From assembly GCF_001983955.1 (NCBI RefSeq), contig NZ_CP019562.1:744001-808000 (forward strand): 64,000 nucleotides of DNA, written 5' to 3'. The DNA is from Streptococcus oralis (GTDB lineage: Bacteria > Bacillota > Bacilli > Lactobacillales > Streptococcaceae). Under the pieces are notes generated by a model. It had not been told where the DNA came from, made no database searches, and saw nothing but the letters and a program-made list of their open reading frames with translations. The first letter of the stretch is position 1. Each line of letters opens with the position of its first letter. The position numbers and the translations under genes are program-made. Positions 1 to 8,140 of the stretch are shown one piece after another.

Positions 1-1317
1 AATGTTATCGGTGCTGGTTTGGCAGGTTCTGAAGCAGCTTACCAAATCGCAGAACGCGGTATTCCAGTTAAACTTTATGAAATGCGTGGGGTCAAGTCAA
101 CACCTCAGCACAAAACAGACAATTTTGCTGAATTGGTTTGTTCCAATTCCTTACGTGGGGATGCTTTGACCAATGCAGTTGGGCTTCTCAAGGAAGAAAT
201 GCGTCGCTTGGGTTCTGTTATCTTGGAATCTGCTGAAGCTACACGTGTTCCTGCTGGTGGAGCCCTTGCGGTGGACCGTGATGGTTTCTCTCAAATGGTG
301 ACTGAAAAAGTGGCTAATCACCCCTTGATTGAAGTGGTTCGTGATGAAATTACAGAATTGCCGACTGATGTTATTACAGTTGTCGCTACTGGTCCTTTAA
401 CCAGCGATGCCCTAGCTGAAAAGATTCATGCCCTTAATGACGGTGATGGTTTCTATTTCTACGATGCGGCGGCGCCGATTATCGATGTCAATACCATCGA
501 TATGAGCAAGGTCTATCTCAAGTCTCGTTATGACAAGGGAGAAGCAGCCTACCTCAATGCCCCTATGACCAAGCAAGAATTTATGGATTTCCATGAAGCA
601 TTGATCAATGCGGAAGAAGCCCCGCTCAATTCGTTTGAAAAAGAAAAGTACTTTGAAGGTTGTATGCCTATCGAAGTCATGGCTAAGCGTGGCATTAAAA
701 CCATGCTTTATGGTCCGATGAAGCCAGTCGGTTTGGAGTATCCAGACGATTATACAGGCCCTCGTGACGGGGAGTTCAAAACACCGTATGCAGTTGTCCA
801 GCTTCGTCAGGACAATGCGGCTGGTAGCCTCTACAATATCGTTGGTTTCCAAACCCACCTCAAATGGGGAGAACAAAAGCGTGTCTTCCAAATGATTCCA
901 GGTCTTGAAAATGCTGAGTTTGTCCGTTATGGGGTCATGCATCGCAATTCTTATATGGATTCACCAAATCTTCTTGAACAGACTTACCGTTCTAAGAAAC
1001 AACCAAACCTCTTCTTTGCTGGTCAAATGACGGGTGTAGAAGGCTATGTTGAGTCAGCAGCTTCAGGCTTGGTTGCAGGTATTAACGCAGCTCGTCTCTT
1101 TAAGGGTGAAAGTGAAGCTATCTTCCCAGAGACCACAGCGATTGGAAGTCTGGCTCATTACATCACTCACGCTGATAGCAAACATTTCCAACCAATGAAC
1201 GTCAATTTCGGGATTATCAAGGAATTGGAAGGCGAGCGTATCCGTGATAAGAAGGCTCGTTATGAAAAAATTGCAGAGCGTGCTCTTACCGACTTAGAGG
1301 AATTTTTAACGGTCTAA
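1..1317 (+). CDS. trmFO: TrmFO, tRNA m5U54 methyltransferase (5' end cut off)
   Basis: Folate- and FAD-dependent enzyme that methylates U54 in the T-loop of tRNA, using methylenetetrahydrofolate as carbon donor. The reading frame is already open at base 1, inside the N-terminal dinucleotide-binding loop ([10 protein letters not shown]), so only about six to eight residues are missing. The Cys-containing segment [12 protein letters not shown] near residue 45 and the C-terminal [12 protein letters not shown] segment fit the TrmFO/Gid family, and 438 residues remain of about 444 expected. The TTG at 19 is an internal Leu codon and not the start. pyrH follows after an 83-bp gap that carries its own promoter-like sequence. 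Confidence 0.95.
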   Translation, partial: NVIGAGLAGSEAAYQIAERGIPVKLYEMRGVKSTPQHKTDNFAELVCSNSLRGDALTNAVGLLKEEMRRLGSVILESAEATRVPAGGALAVDRDGFSQMVTEKVANHPLIEVVRDEITELPTDVITVVATGPLTSDALAEKIHALNDGDGFYFYDAAAPIIDVNTIDMSKVYLKSRYDKGEAAYLNAPMTKQEFMDFHEALINAEEAPLNSFEKEKYFEGCMPIEVMAKRGIKTMLYGPMKPVGLEYPDDYTGPRDGEFKTPYAVVQLRQDNAAGSLYNIVGFQTHLKWGEQKRVFQMIPGLENAEFVRYGVMHRNSYMDSPNLLEQTYRSKKQPNLFFAGQMTGVEGYVESAASGLVAGINAARLFKGESEAIFPETTAIGSLAHYITHADSKHFQPMNVNFGIIKELEGERIRDKKARYEKIAERALTDLEEFLTV

Positions 1318-1364
1318 TTTTTTTCAAAGAATTGCTCATGATACTATAAAAATCTTAGAAATTG

Positions 1365-1373
1365 TGATAAAAT
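1365..1373 (+). promoter_or_regulatory. Extended -10 promoter candidate for pyrH-frr
   Basis: TGA followed by TAAAAT (1368-1373), 28 bases before the pyrH ATG. No good -35 box is seen. Confidence 0.4.
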
Positions 1374-1400
1374 AGGTAGGATAAAAAAAGGAGAGTAAAA

Positions 1401-2138
1401 ATGGCGAACCCCAAGTATAAACGTATTTTAATCAAGTTATCAGGTGAAGCCCTTGCCGGTGAACGTGGCGTAGGGATTGATATCCAAACAGTTCAAACAA
1501 TCGCAAAAGAGATTCAAGAAGTTCATAGCTTAGGTATCGAAATTGCCCTTGTTATTGGTGGAGGAAATCTCTGGCGCGGAGAACCTGCTGCAGAAGCAGG
1601 AATGGACCGCGTTCAGGCTGATTACACTGGAATGCTTGGGACCGTGATGAATGCTCTTGTGATGGCAGATTCATTGCAACAAGTTGGTGTCGATACGCGT
1701 GTACAAACAGCCATTGCCATGCAACAAGTGGCAGAACCTTATGTACGTGGACGTGCTCTTCGCCACCTTGAAAAAGGCCGTATTGTTATCTTTGGTGCTG
1801 GTATTGGTTCACCTTACTTCTCAACAGATACAACAGCAGCCCTTCGTGCAGCTGAAATCGAAGCGGATGCCATCCTTATGGCTAAAAATGGCGTAGACGG
1901 TGTTTACAATGCCGATCCTAAGAAAGACAAAACTGCCGTTAAGTTTGAAGAATTGACCCACCGTGACGTTATCAATAAAGGTCTTCGTATCATGGACTCA
2001 ACAGCTTCAACTCTCTCTATGGACAACGACATTGACTTGGTTGTCTTCAATATGAACCAACCAGGCAACATCAAACGTGTCGTATTTGGTGAAAATATCG
2101 GAACAACAGTTTCAAACAATATCGAAGAAAAGGAATAA
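1401..2138 (+). CDS. pyrH: UMP kinase (uridylate kinase)
   Basis: Cytoplasmic hexameric kinase that phosphorylates UMP to UDP with ATP, feeding RNA precursors. It belongs to the amino-acid kinase family: KLSGEAL near the start holds the phosphate-binding Lys and Gly, GGGNLWRG is the glycine-rich loop at about residues 52-59, and the nucleotide-binding segment [14 protein letters not shown] lies near 160-173. Length is 245 residues, normal for the family. The ATG follows a strong AAGGAGAG. frr starts 7 bases after the stop, so the two form an operon, a pairing conserved across Firmicutes. Confidence 0.97.
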   Translation: MANPKYKRILIKLSGEALAGERGVGIDIQTVQTIAKEIQEVHSLGIEIALVIGGGNLWRGEPAAEAGMDRVQADYTGMLGTVMNALVMADSLQQVGVDTRVQTAIAMQQVAEPYVRGRALRHLEKGRIVIFGAGIGSPYFSTDTTAALRAAEIEADAILMAKNGVDGVYNADPKKDKTAVKFEELTHRDVINKGLRIMDSTASTLSMDNDIDLVVFNMNQPGNIKRVVFGENIGTTVSNNIEEKE

Positions 2139-2145
2139 GAAAATT

Positions 2146-2703
2146 ATGGCTAATGCAATTGTAGAAAAAGCAAAAGAGAGAATGACCCAGTCTCACCAAT
2201 CACTTGCTCGTGAATTTGGAGGTATCCGTGCCGGTCGTGCCAACGCAAGCTTGCTAGACCGTATCCACGTAGAATACTATGGAGTTGAAACTCCTCTTAA
2301 CCAAATCGCTTCAATTACTATTCCAGAAGCGCGTGTCTTGTTGGTAACACCATTTGACAAGTCTTCATTGAAAGACATCGAACGTGCCTTGAACGCTTCT
2401 GATCTTGGTATTACACCAGCTAATGACGGTTCTGTGATCCGCTTGGTTATCCCAGCTCTTACAGAAGAAACTCGTCGTGACCTTGCCAAAGAAGTGAAGA
2501 AGGTCGGTGAAAATGCTAAAGTGGCTGTCCGCAATATCCGTCGTGATGCTATGGATGAAGCTAAGAAACAAGAAAAAGCAAAAGAAATCACTGAAGACGA
2601 ATTGAAGACTCTTGAAAAAGATATTCAAAAAGTAACAGACGATGCTGTGAAACACATCGACGACATGACTGCCAATAAAGAAAAAGAAATCTTGGAAGTC
2701 TAA
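2146..2703 (+). CDS. frr: Ribosome recycling factor
   Basis: Splits post-termination ribosomes together with EF-G. The product is 185 residues, exactly the usual size, with the RRF signature region [17 protein letters not shown] near residues 23-39 and the long charged three-helix bundle at the C-terminus. The reading frame is open upstream to 2077, but the ATG at 2146 gives the canonical [13 protein letters not shown] start. It is co-transcribed with pyrH and is followed by an intrinsic terminator. Confidence 0.97.
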   Translation: MANAIVEKAKERMTQSHQSLAREFGGIRAGRANASLLDRIHVEYYGVETPLNQIASITIPEARVLLVTPFDKSSLKDIERALNASDLGITPANDGSVIRLVIPALTEETRRDLAKEVKKVGENAKVAVRNIRRDAMDEAKKQEKAKEITEDELKTLEKDIQKVTDDAVKHIDDMTANKEKEILEV

Positions 2704-2714
2704 AAATAAACAGA

Positions 2715-2747
2715 AAAACTCAGTTGGCATTGCTGGCTGAGTTTTAT
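2715..2747 (+). terminator. Intrinsic terminator after frr
   Basis: Nine-base stem AAAACTCAG / CTGAGTTTT (2715-2723 with 2737-2745). It lies between frr and cvfB, so cvfB is probably partly readthrough-driven. Confidence 0.7.
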
Positions 2748-2762
2748 TCGAAAGAAGGAAAT

Positions 2763-3617
2763 ATGAATACAAATCTTGCAAGTTTTATCGTTGGACTCAT
2801 CATCGATGAAAATGACCGTTTTTACTTTGTGCAAAAGGATGGTCAGACCTATGCTCTTGCTAAAGAAGAAGGTCAACATACAGTAGGGGATACGGTCAAA
2901 GGTTTTGCCTACACGGATATGAAGCAAAAACTCCGCTTGACCACTCAAGAAGTTACTGCGACTCAGGACCAATTTGGTTGGGGAACCGTAACAGAAGTTC
3001 GAAAGGACTTGGGTGTCTTTGTCGATACCGGTCTACCTGATAAGGAAATCGTTGTGTCACTCGATATCCTCCCTGAGCTCAAGGAACTCTGGCCTAAGAA
3101 AGGTGATAAACTTTACATCCGTCTTGAAGTGGACAAGAAAGACCGAATCTGGGGACTTTTGGCGTATCAGGAAGACTTCCAACGTCTGGCTCGTCCTGCC
3201 TACAACAACATGCAGAACCAAAACTGGCCAGCCATTGTTTACCGTCTCAAGCTATCAGGGACCTTTGTCTATCTGCCAGAGAATAACATGCTTGGTTTCA
3301 TTCACCCAAGTGAGCGCTACGCAGAGCCACGTTTGGGGCAAGTGTTAGATGCGCGTGTAATTGGTTTCCGTGAAGTGGATCGTACCTTGAACCTCTCCCT
3401 CAAACCACGTTCCTTTGAAATGTTGGAAAATGATGCCCAGATGATTTTGACCTACTTGGAAAGCAATGGCGGTTTCATGACCTTAAATGATAAGTCATCT
3501 CCTGAAGACATCAAGGCAACCTTTGGCATTTCTAAAGGTCAGTTCAAGAAAGCACTCGGTGGCTTGATGAAGGCTGGTAAAATCAAGCAAGATCAGTTTG
3601 GGACAGAGTTGATTTAA
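2763..3617 (+). CDS. cvfB: CvfB-like S1 RNA-binding protein
   Basis: Cytoplasmic RNA-binding protein of the CvfB/YitL family, implicated in virulence gene expression in Gram-positive cocci. The 284 residues contain tandem S1-like OB folds (about residues 1-60, 65-130 and 140-215) and a C-terminal winged helix ending KAGKIKQDQFGTELI. The ATG at 2763 follows GAAGGAAAT at good spacing; the open frame extends upstream into the frr terminator but has no ribosome site there. The biochemical role is poorly defined, so the assignment is to the family only. Confidence 0.88.
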   Translation: MNTNLASFIVGLIIDENDRFYFVQKDGQTYALAKEEGQHTVGDTVKGFAYTDMKQKLRLTTQEVTATQDQFGWGTVTEVRKDLGVFVDTGLPDKEIVVSLDILPELKELWPKKGDKLYIRLEVDKKDRIWGLLAYQEDFQRLARPAYNNMQNQNWPAIVYRLKLSGTFVYLPENNMLGFIHPSERYAEPRLGQVLDARVIGFREVDRTLNLSLKPRSFEMLENDAQMILTYLESNGGFMTLNDKSSPEDIKATFGISKGQFKKALGGLMKAGKIKQDQFGTELI

Positions 3618-3628
3618 ACCTTATAGAC

Positions 3629-4234
3629 ATGATAAAGAAACTTGAAGAAATGAGTTTAGAGGAACTCTGGCAACTTTTTCCTATTTTTCTAGTAGAGCAT
3701 AAGTCAGAGTGGAAAGACTGGTATGAATCGGAAAAAACAAGTCTGAAAAAAATATTGGGTGCAAATGTTATTAAAAGAATAGAACATATCGGTAGCACTG
3801 CTATCCCTAATATTTGGGCCAAAAATATCGTTGATATTCTGCTAGAAGTAGGTAGAATAGAGGATTTAGCAAGAGTCAGGGATTTATTGGTGAAGAATGG
3901 TTGGCTAGTGATGTCGGAGAGTCCTAACAGGATTTCGCTAAATAAAGGATATACAGAGCAGGGATTTGCTGAGAACGTTTTTCATCTACATTTGCGAATG
4001 ACGGGAGATCATGACGAGATTTATTTTAGAGATTATCTCTGCCAGCATCCAGATATTGCCCAAGCGTATCAGGAATTAAAACTAAGTTTGTGGAAACAAT
4101 TTGAACACAATCGAGACGCCTATACAGATGCGAAAACGGATTTTATAAACCACTACGTTTCAGAGGCTAAGTCCAGTAATTTTCAAGAATCAGAAAAGTG
4201 TCATCAAAAAACTCTTGATAGGAGAAAGAATTGA
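3629..4234 (+). CDS. GrpB/UPF0157 nucleotidyltransferase-fold protein
   Basis: The signature [10 protein letters not shown]...AKNIVDI at about residues 51-75 identifies the GrpB (UPF0157) family, which has a nucleotidyltransferase-like fold. The usual AKPIIDI is AKNIVDI here. Length is 201 residues, including about 20 unconserved residues at the C-terminus. The ATG at 3629 has a poor ribosome site; an internal Met at 3650, preceded by CTTGAAGAA, is an alternative start. It lies 11 bases after cvfB and overlaps the next gene by 4 bases, so it is probably translated coupled to both. No substrate can be assigned. Confidence 0.75.
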   Translation: MIKKLEEMSLEELWQLFPIFLVEHKSEWKDWYESEKTSLKKILGANVIKRIEHIGSTAIPNIWAKNIVDILLEVGRIEDLARVRDLLVKNGWLVMSESPNRISLNKGYTEQGFAENVFHLHLRMTGDHDEIYFRDYLCQHPDIAQAYQELKLSLWKQFEHNRDAYTDAKTDFINHYVSEAKSSNFQESEKCHQKTLDRRKN

Positions 4235-4446
4235 GAAAATCATTTTACACTTGGCTCATGACTGAGCGCAATCCTAAAAGTAATAGCCCCAAAGCCATCT
4301 TGGCAGACCTCGCTTTTGAGGAGTCAGCCTTCCCAAAACACACGGATGATTTTGATGAGGTGAGTCGCTTTTTGGAGGAGCATGCCAGCTTCTCTTTTAA
4401 CCTAGGAGACTTTGACGCCATCTGGCAAGAATACTTAGAACACTAG
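4231..4446 (+). CDS. YozE family (UPF0346) small protein
   Basis: A 71-residue acidic protein of the YozE_SAM_like family (UPF0346), unknown in function and conserved in streptococci and bacilli. It begins [14 protein letters not shown] and ends AIWQEYLEH. The start is a TTG at 4231 overlapping the stop of the GrpB-like gene (TTGA), preceded by GGAGAAAG at proper spacing, which strongly supports the non-ATG start. It is probably the last gene of the cvfB transcript. Confidence 0.85.
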   Translation: MRKSFYTWLMTERNPKSNSPKAILADLAFEESAFPKHTDDFDEVSRFLEEHASFSFNLGDFDAIWQEYLEH

Positions 4447-4483
4447 AGACAATGAGATGAGGCTAGTATTTTATTGTTCTCTT

Positions 4484-4492
4484 TGCTATAAT
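4484..4492 (+). promoter_or_regulatory. Extended -10 promoter of phoH
   Basis: TGCTATAAT, with TATAAT at 4487-4492, 34 bases before the phoH start. The -35 region is weak. Confidence 0.6.
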
Positions 4493-4526
4493 AAAAAGAA
4501 ATAAACGGATTAGAGAGGTTCTTTAT

Positions 4527-5513
4527 TTGAAGGAACATTCAATAGACATTCAACTAAGTCATCCAGATGACTTGTTTCATCTTTTTGGATCCAACGAGCG
4601 CCATCTTCGTTTGATGGAAGAAGAACTCGATGTGGTGATTCATGCTCGTACAGAGATTGTGCAGGTTATCGGAGAAGAGGCTGCCTGTGAGGAAGCCCGT
4701 CAGGTTATTCAGGCATTGATGGTCTTGGTGAATCGGGGTATGACCGTTGGCACGCCAGATGTGGTGACTGCGATTAGCATGGTCAAAAACGATGAAATTG
4801 ACAAGTTTGTCGCCCTTTACGAAGAAGAAATTATCAAGGACAATACTGGGAAACCGATCCGTGTCAAAACCTTGGGTCAAAAGCTTTATGTGGACAGTGT
4901 CAAACAGCATGATGTGACCTTTGGAATCGGACCTGCAGGGACAGGGAAGACCTTTCTTGCAGTGACCTTGGCAGTAACTGCCCTTAAACGTGGGCAGGTC
5001 AAGCGGATTATCCTTACTCGTCCAGCAGTGGAAGCAGGTGAGAGTCTAGGATTTCTTCCAGGTGATCTCAAGGAGAAGGTGGATCCTTATCTTCGACCAG
5101 TTTACGATGCCTTGTATCAGATTCTCGGGAAAGACCAAACGACCCGTCTCATGGAGCGTGAAATTATCGAAATCGCGCCCCTTGCCTACATGCGTGGGCG
5201 GACCTTGGATGATGCCTTTGTCATTTTAGATGAGGCACAAAATACGACCATCATGCAGATGAAGATGTTCCTGACTCGTTTAGGCTTTAATTCGAAGATG
5301 ATTGTCAATGGAGATATCAGTCAGATTGACCTGCCACGCAATGTTAAGTCCGGTTTGATTGATGCTCAAGAAAAGCTCAAGAATATTCACCAAATCGACT
5401 TTGTTCATTTTTCAGCCAAGGATGTGGTTCGCCATCCAGTTGTCGCTCAGATTATCCGAGCTTATGAACCAGCTTCAGTTAAAAATGAAGAAAAGAAGGA
5501 AGAAACAGAATAG
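4527..5513 (+). CDS. phoH: PhoH-like ATPase
   Basis: Cytoplasmic P-loop ATPase of the PhoH (PhoL) family, often linked to RNA metabolism together with YbeY. Walker A GPAGTGKT lies near residues 133-140 and the Walker B-like VILDEAQNTT near 236-245, followed by GDISQIDLP. An N-terminal KH-like region precedes the ATPase domain. Length is 328 residues. The start is a TTG at 4527 preceded by TTAGAGAGG. The gene ends in a bidirectional terminator shared with the converging ald gene. ybeY is also in this window, but far away at 43.3 kb. Confidence 0.93.
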   Translation: MKEHSIDIQLSHPDDLFHLFGSNERHLRLMEEELDVVIHARTEIVQVIGEEAACEEARQVIQALMVLVNRGMTVGTPDVVTAISMVKNDEIDKFVALYEEEIIKDNTGKPIRVKTLGQKLYVDSVKQHDVTFGIGPAGTGKTFLAVTLAVTALKRGQVKRIILTRPAVEAGESLGFLPGDLKEKVDPYLRPVYDALYQILGKDQTTRLMEREIIEIAPLAYMRGRTLDDAFVILDEAQNTTIMQMKMFLTRLGFNSKMIVNGDISQIDLPRNVKSGLIDAQEKLKNIHQIDFVHFSAKDVVRHPVVAQIIRAYEPASVKNEEKKEETE

Positions 5514-5514
5514 C

Positions 5515-5548
5515 AAAAAAGCAGTTCAGATGTGAACTGCTTTTTTTT
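5515..5548. terminator. Bidirectional terminator between phoH and ald
   Basis: Perfect 8-bp stem GCAGTTCA/TGAACTGC (5521-5528 with 5533-5540), with a run of A upstream and of T downstream. It can therefore terminate both converging genes. Confidence 0.9.
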
Positions 5549-5563
5549 AATGAGTGTCTAGCT

Positions 5564-6676
5564 TTAAACAAGTTCGTCGATAGACGTGTGCTCTTTAGCG
5601 AGGCCTTGAGCAACTGGGAGGCTAGTTAAGTAACCTTGATAAGTGGTCACACCTTGACGCAAGCCCTCATCTTCAGCAATTGCTTGTGCGAATCCTTTGC
5701 CAGCAAGAGCTTCGATATAAGGAAGAGTGACATTGGTTAGGGCGATGGTTGAAGTACGGGCAACCGCACCAGGGATATTGGCAACGGCATAGTGGAGAAC
5801 ACCGTGTTTTTCATAGACGGGTTCATCGTGTGTTGTCACACGGTCAGCTGTCTCGATAACGCCACCTTGGTCAACGGCAACGTCAACAATGACAGAGCCT
5901 GGACGCATTTGTTTGACCATCTCTTCTGTCACCAATTTTGGTGCTTTGGCACCAGGGATGAGAACTGCACCAATCACCACATCAGCATCTCTCACACTTG
6001 CTTCGATGTTGAATGAATTAGACATAAGAGTTTGGATTTGGTTTCCAAAGACTTCTTCTAGAACTGAGAGACGCTTCGCACTGATATCTAAAATAGTCAC
6101 TTGAGCACCAAGACCAAGGGCGATGCGGGTAGCATGTGTACCGACGACACCACCACCGATGATGGTTACTTTTCCTTTTGGAACACCTGGTACACCACCA
6201 AGTAGAACACCAGAGCCACCAGCTTGCTTAGTAAGGAAGTGGGCTCCGATTTGAACAGCCATACGACCTGCAACCTCACTCATAGGAACGAGGAGCGGTA
6301 GTTGTCCTTGATTGTCACGAACAGTTTCATAGGCAATTCCTGTTGTTTTGGCTGCTAACATAGCTTCTGCTAATTCTGGCGCAGCGGCCATGTGCAAGTA
6401 GGTGAAGAGAAGAAGATCGTCGCGCAGATAACCATATTCAGAAGCTAGTGGCTCTTTTACTTTCACGACTAACTCGGCAGCCCAGGCTTCAGCAGCAGTA
6501 GCGACAATCTCAGCTCCTTGCTTTTGATAGTCCGAATCAGTAAATCCTGAACCGAGACCAGCATTTGTTTCGATGAGGACGCGATGTCCACGGCTGACTA
6601 AACTGTGGACGCCAGCAGGAGTGAGGGCAACGCGGTTTTCGTTATTTTTAATTTCTTTTGGAATTCCGATTAACAT
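5564..6676 (-). CDS. ald: Alanine dehydrogenase
   Basis: NAD-dependent enzyme interconverting L-alanine with pyruvate and ammonia. The 370-residue product is full length: the N-terminal [18 protein letters not shown] signature, the pyruvate-binding Lys in VVKVKEPL, the catalytic His in [11 protein letters not shown], and the Rossmann loop [11 protein letters not shown]. It is transcribed against its neighbours as a single gene. The frame is intact here. A promoter with a CcpA-box-like sequence in its spacer lies upstream, suggesting carbon-source control. I recall ald as broken in some S. pneumoniae strains. Confidence 0.96.
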   Translation of the reverse strand: MLIGIPKEIKNNENRVALTPAGVHSLVSRGHRVLIETNAGLGSGFTDSDYQKQGAEIVATAAEAWAAELVVKVKEPLASEYGYLRDDLLLFTYLHMAAAPELAEAMLAAKTTGIAYETVRDNQGQLPLLVPMSEVAGRMAVQIGAHFLTKQAGGSGVLLGGVPGVPKGKVTIIGGGVVGTHATRIALGLGAQVTILDISAKRLSVLEEVFGNQIQTLMSNSFNIEASVRDADVVIGAVLIPGAKAPKLVTEEMVKQMRPGSVIVDVAVDQGGVIETADRVTTHDEPVYEKHGVLHYAVANIPGAVARTSTIALTNVTLPYIEALAGKGFAQAIAEDEGLRQGVTTYQGYLTSLPVAQGLAKEHTSIDELV

Positions 6677-6755
6677 AGAGATAACCTACCTTTCAATTGA
6701 CGGGATTGTTTTAGTTGTCACATTCCAGTTCATAAATCAAAAATGTGATGGTTTT

Positions 6756-6784
6756 ATTGTATATGAAACCGCTTCAAAAATCAA
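6756..6784 (-). promoter_or_regulatory. Promoter of ald
   Basis: On the reverse strand: -35 TTGATT (6784-6779), 17-bp spacer, -10 TACAAT (6761-6756), about 80 bases before the ald ATG. Confidence 0.65.
6762..6776. promoter_or_regulatory. cre-like (CcpA) site in the ald promoter
   Basis: ATGAAACCGCTTCAA lies in the -10/-35 spacer of ald. It differs at one position from the relaxed pneumococcal cre WTGNAANCGNWNNCW as I remember it, but one arm is a base short of the palindromic form. This is suggestive only. Confidence 0.35.
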
Positions 6785-6791
6785 GAAAAAC

Positions 6792-6820
6792 TTGTCATCC
6801 AAATTTATTTATGCTAGACT
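6792..6820 (+). promoter_or_regulatory. Promoter of the GNAT gene
   Basis: -35 TTGTCA (6792-6797), 17-bp spacer, -10 TAGACT (6815-6820) with an extended TGC. It diverges from the ald promoter. Confidence 0.65.
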
Positions 6821-6852
6821 AGTGAGAATCAAACTCTAATGGAGGGAAAAGT

Positions 6853-7422
6853 ATGGAATCAATATTTGTGAAATTTGCCCAGTATCCATCTATAGAAACG
6901 GAGCGTTTGTTGCTCCGACCTGTAACCTTGGACGATGCAGAAGCTATGTTTGAGTATGCCTCAGACAGAGAAAATACACGCTACACTTTTCCAACAAATC
7001 AAAGCTTAGAAGAAACCAAGAACAACATTGCTCAGTTCTACTTGGCTAATCCCTTGGGACGCTGGGGGATCGAGCTAAAAAGCAATGGTCAGTTTATTGG
7101 AACCATTGACTTGCACAAGATTGATCCTATTCTTAAGAAGGCAGCTATTGGTTACATTATCAACCAAAAGTATTGGAATCAAGGATTGACGACAGAAGCC
7201 AATCGTGCCGTGATTGAGCTGGCTTTTGAGAAGATTGGAATGCACAAGTTGACTGCCCTTCATGACAAAGACAATCCCGCATCAGGAAAGGTCATGGAGA
7301 AATCAGGTATGCGCTTTTCCCACGAAGAACCCTATGCCAGAATGGATAATAAAGAACCAGGACGAATCGTTACAAGAGTTCATTATGTCTTGACCAAGGA
7401 AGACTATTTTGCAAATAAATAA
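6853..7422 (+). CDS. GNAT N-acetyltransferase, RimJ/RimL-like
   Basis: A 189-residue acetyl-CoA-dependent acetyltransferase. The segment IETERLLLRPVTLDDAEAMF is typical of the RimJ/RimL branch (ribosomal-protein Ser/Ala acetylation and small-molecule relatives). IGYIINQKYWNQGLTTEA near residues 95-112 is the acetyl-CoA pyrophosphate loop region, and the C-terminal KVMEKSGMRF completes the fold. It is a single gene with its own promoter, divergent from ald, and ends in a terminator directly before the competence promoter of comEA. The substrate cannot be read from sequence. Confidence 0.88.
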   Translation: MESIFVKFAQYPSIETERLLLRPVTLDDAEAMFEYASDRENTRYTFPTNQSLEETKNNIAQFYLANPLGRWGIELKSNGQFIGTIDLHKIDPILKKAAIGYIINQKYWNQGLTTEANRAVIELAFEKIGMHKLTALHDKDNPASGKVMEKSGMRFSHEEPYARMDNKEPGRIVTRVHYVLTKEDYFANK

Positions 7423-7423
7423 G

Positions 7424-7453
7424 CAGTTGAAAAGAAATTTTCAGCTGTTTTTT
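7424..7453 (+). terminator. Terminator after the GNAT gene
   Basis: Ten-base stem CAGTTGAAAA/TTTTCAGCTG (7424-7433 with 7438-7447) followed by seven T. The T-run also forms the T-rich tract before the comEA cin-box. Confidence 0.85.
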
Positions 7454-7462
7454 TCTTTCTCT

Positions 7463-7470
7463 TGCGAATA
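7463..7470 (+). promoter_or_regulatory. cin-box (SigX/ComX) promoter of comEA-comEC
   Basis: TGCGAATA matches 7 of 8 positions of the late-competence cin-box TACGAATA and sits 19 bases before the comEA ATG behind a T-rich tract, the usual arrangement for ComX-dependent genes. Confidence 0.8.
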
Positions 7471-7489
7471 ACTTAAGAGAGGAGAAAAT

Positions 7490-8140
7490 ATGGAAGCAAT
7501 TATCGAGAAAATCAAAGAGTATAAAATCATTGTCATTTGTGCTATTTTAGGTTTGGCCTTGGGCGGATTTTTCCTACTAAAGCCAACTTCACAAACACCC
7601 GTCAAAGAAAAGAATTTGCAAGCTGAAGTCTCGGCCGTTTCAAAGGATTCATCGTCTGAAAAGGAAGTCAAGAAGGAAGAAAAGGAAGAGTCTGCTGAAC
7701 AAGATCTGATCACAGTGGATGTCAAAGGTGCTGTTAAATCGCCAGGGATTTATGATTTACCAGTAGGGAGTCGTGTTCATGATGCTGTTCAGAAAGCTGG
7801 TGGATTGACAGAGGAAGCAGATAGTAAGTCGCTTAATCTCGCTCAGAAAGTCAGTGACGAGGCTCTTGTCTATGTTCCAACTAAGGGAGAAGAAGCGGCT
7901 AGTCAGCAGGCTGCCTCTGGAACGACTCCTTCGACAAGTAAAGAAAAGAAGGTCAATCTCAATAAAGCTAGTCTGGAAGAACTAAAGCAGGTCAAAGGCT
8001 TGGGAGGAAAACGAGCTCAGGATATTATCGACCATCGTGAGGCAAATGGCAAATTCAAGTCGGTAGATGAATTAAAGAAGGTCTCTGGCATTGGCGCTAA
8101 GACCATAGAAAAGCTAAAAGATTATGTCACAGTGGATTAA
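7490..8140 (+). CDS. comEA: ComEA, competence DNA receptor
   Basis: Membrane-anchored DNA receptor of the transformation machine. Residues 11-31 form one membrane anchor (IIVICAILGLALGGFFLL). A Ser/Lys/Glu-rich linker follows, then an SLBB-like domain (residues 76-125, VKGAVKSPGIYDLP) and a C-terminal pair of helix-hairpin-helix motifs (VNLNKASLEELKQVKGLG and VDELKKVSGIG) that bind double-stranded DNA without sequence preference. Length is 216 residues, as in pneumococcal CelA. It overlaps comEC by 17 bases and is induced by ComX through the upstream cin-box. Confidence 0.96.
   Translation: MEAIIEKIKEYKIIVICAILGLALGGFFLLKPTSQTPVKEKNLQAEVSAVSKDSSSEKEVKKEEKEESAEQDLITVDVKGAVKSPGIYDLPVGSRVHDAVQKAGGLTEEADSKSLNLAQKVSDEALVYVPTKGEEAASQQAASGTTPSTSKEKKVNLNKASLEELKQVKGLGGKRAQDIIDHREANGKFKSVDELKKVSGIGAKTIEKLKDYVTVD

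Noticed and set aside
8124..8140. Frameshift between comEA and comEC
   Set aside because: The 17-base overlap is a normal translational coupling and both proteins are full length.
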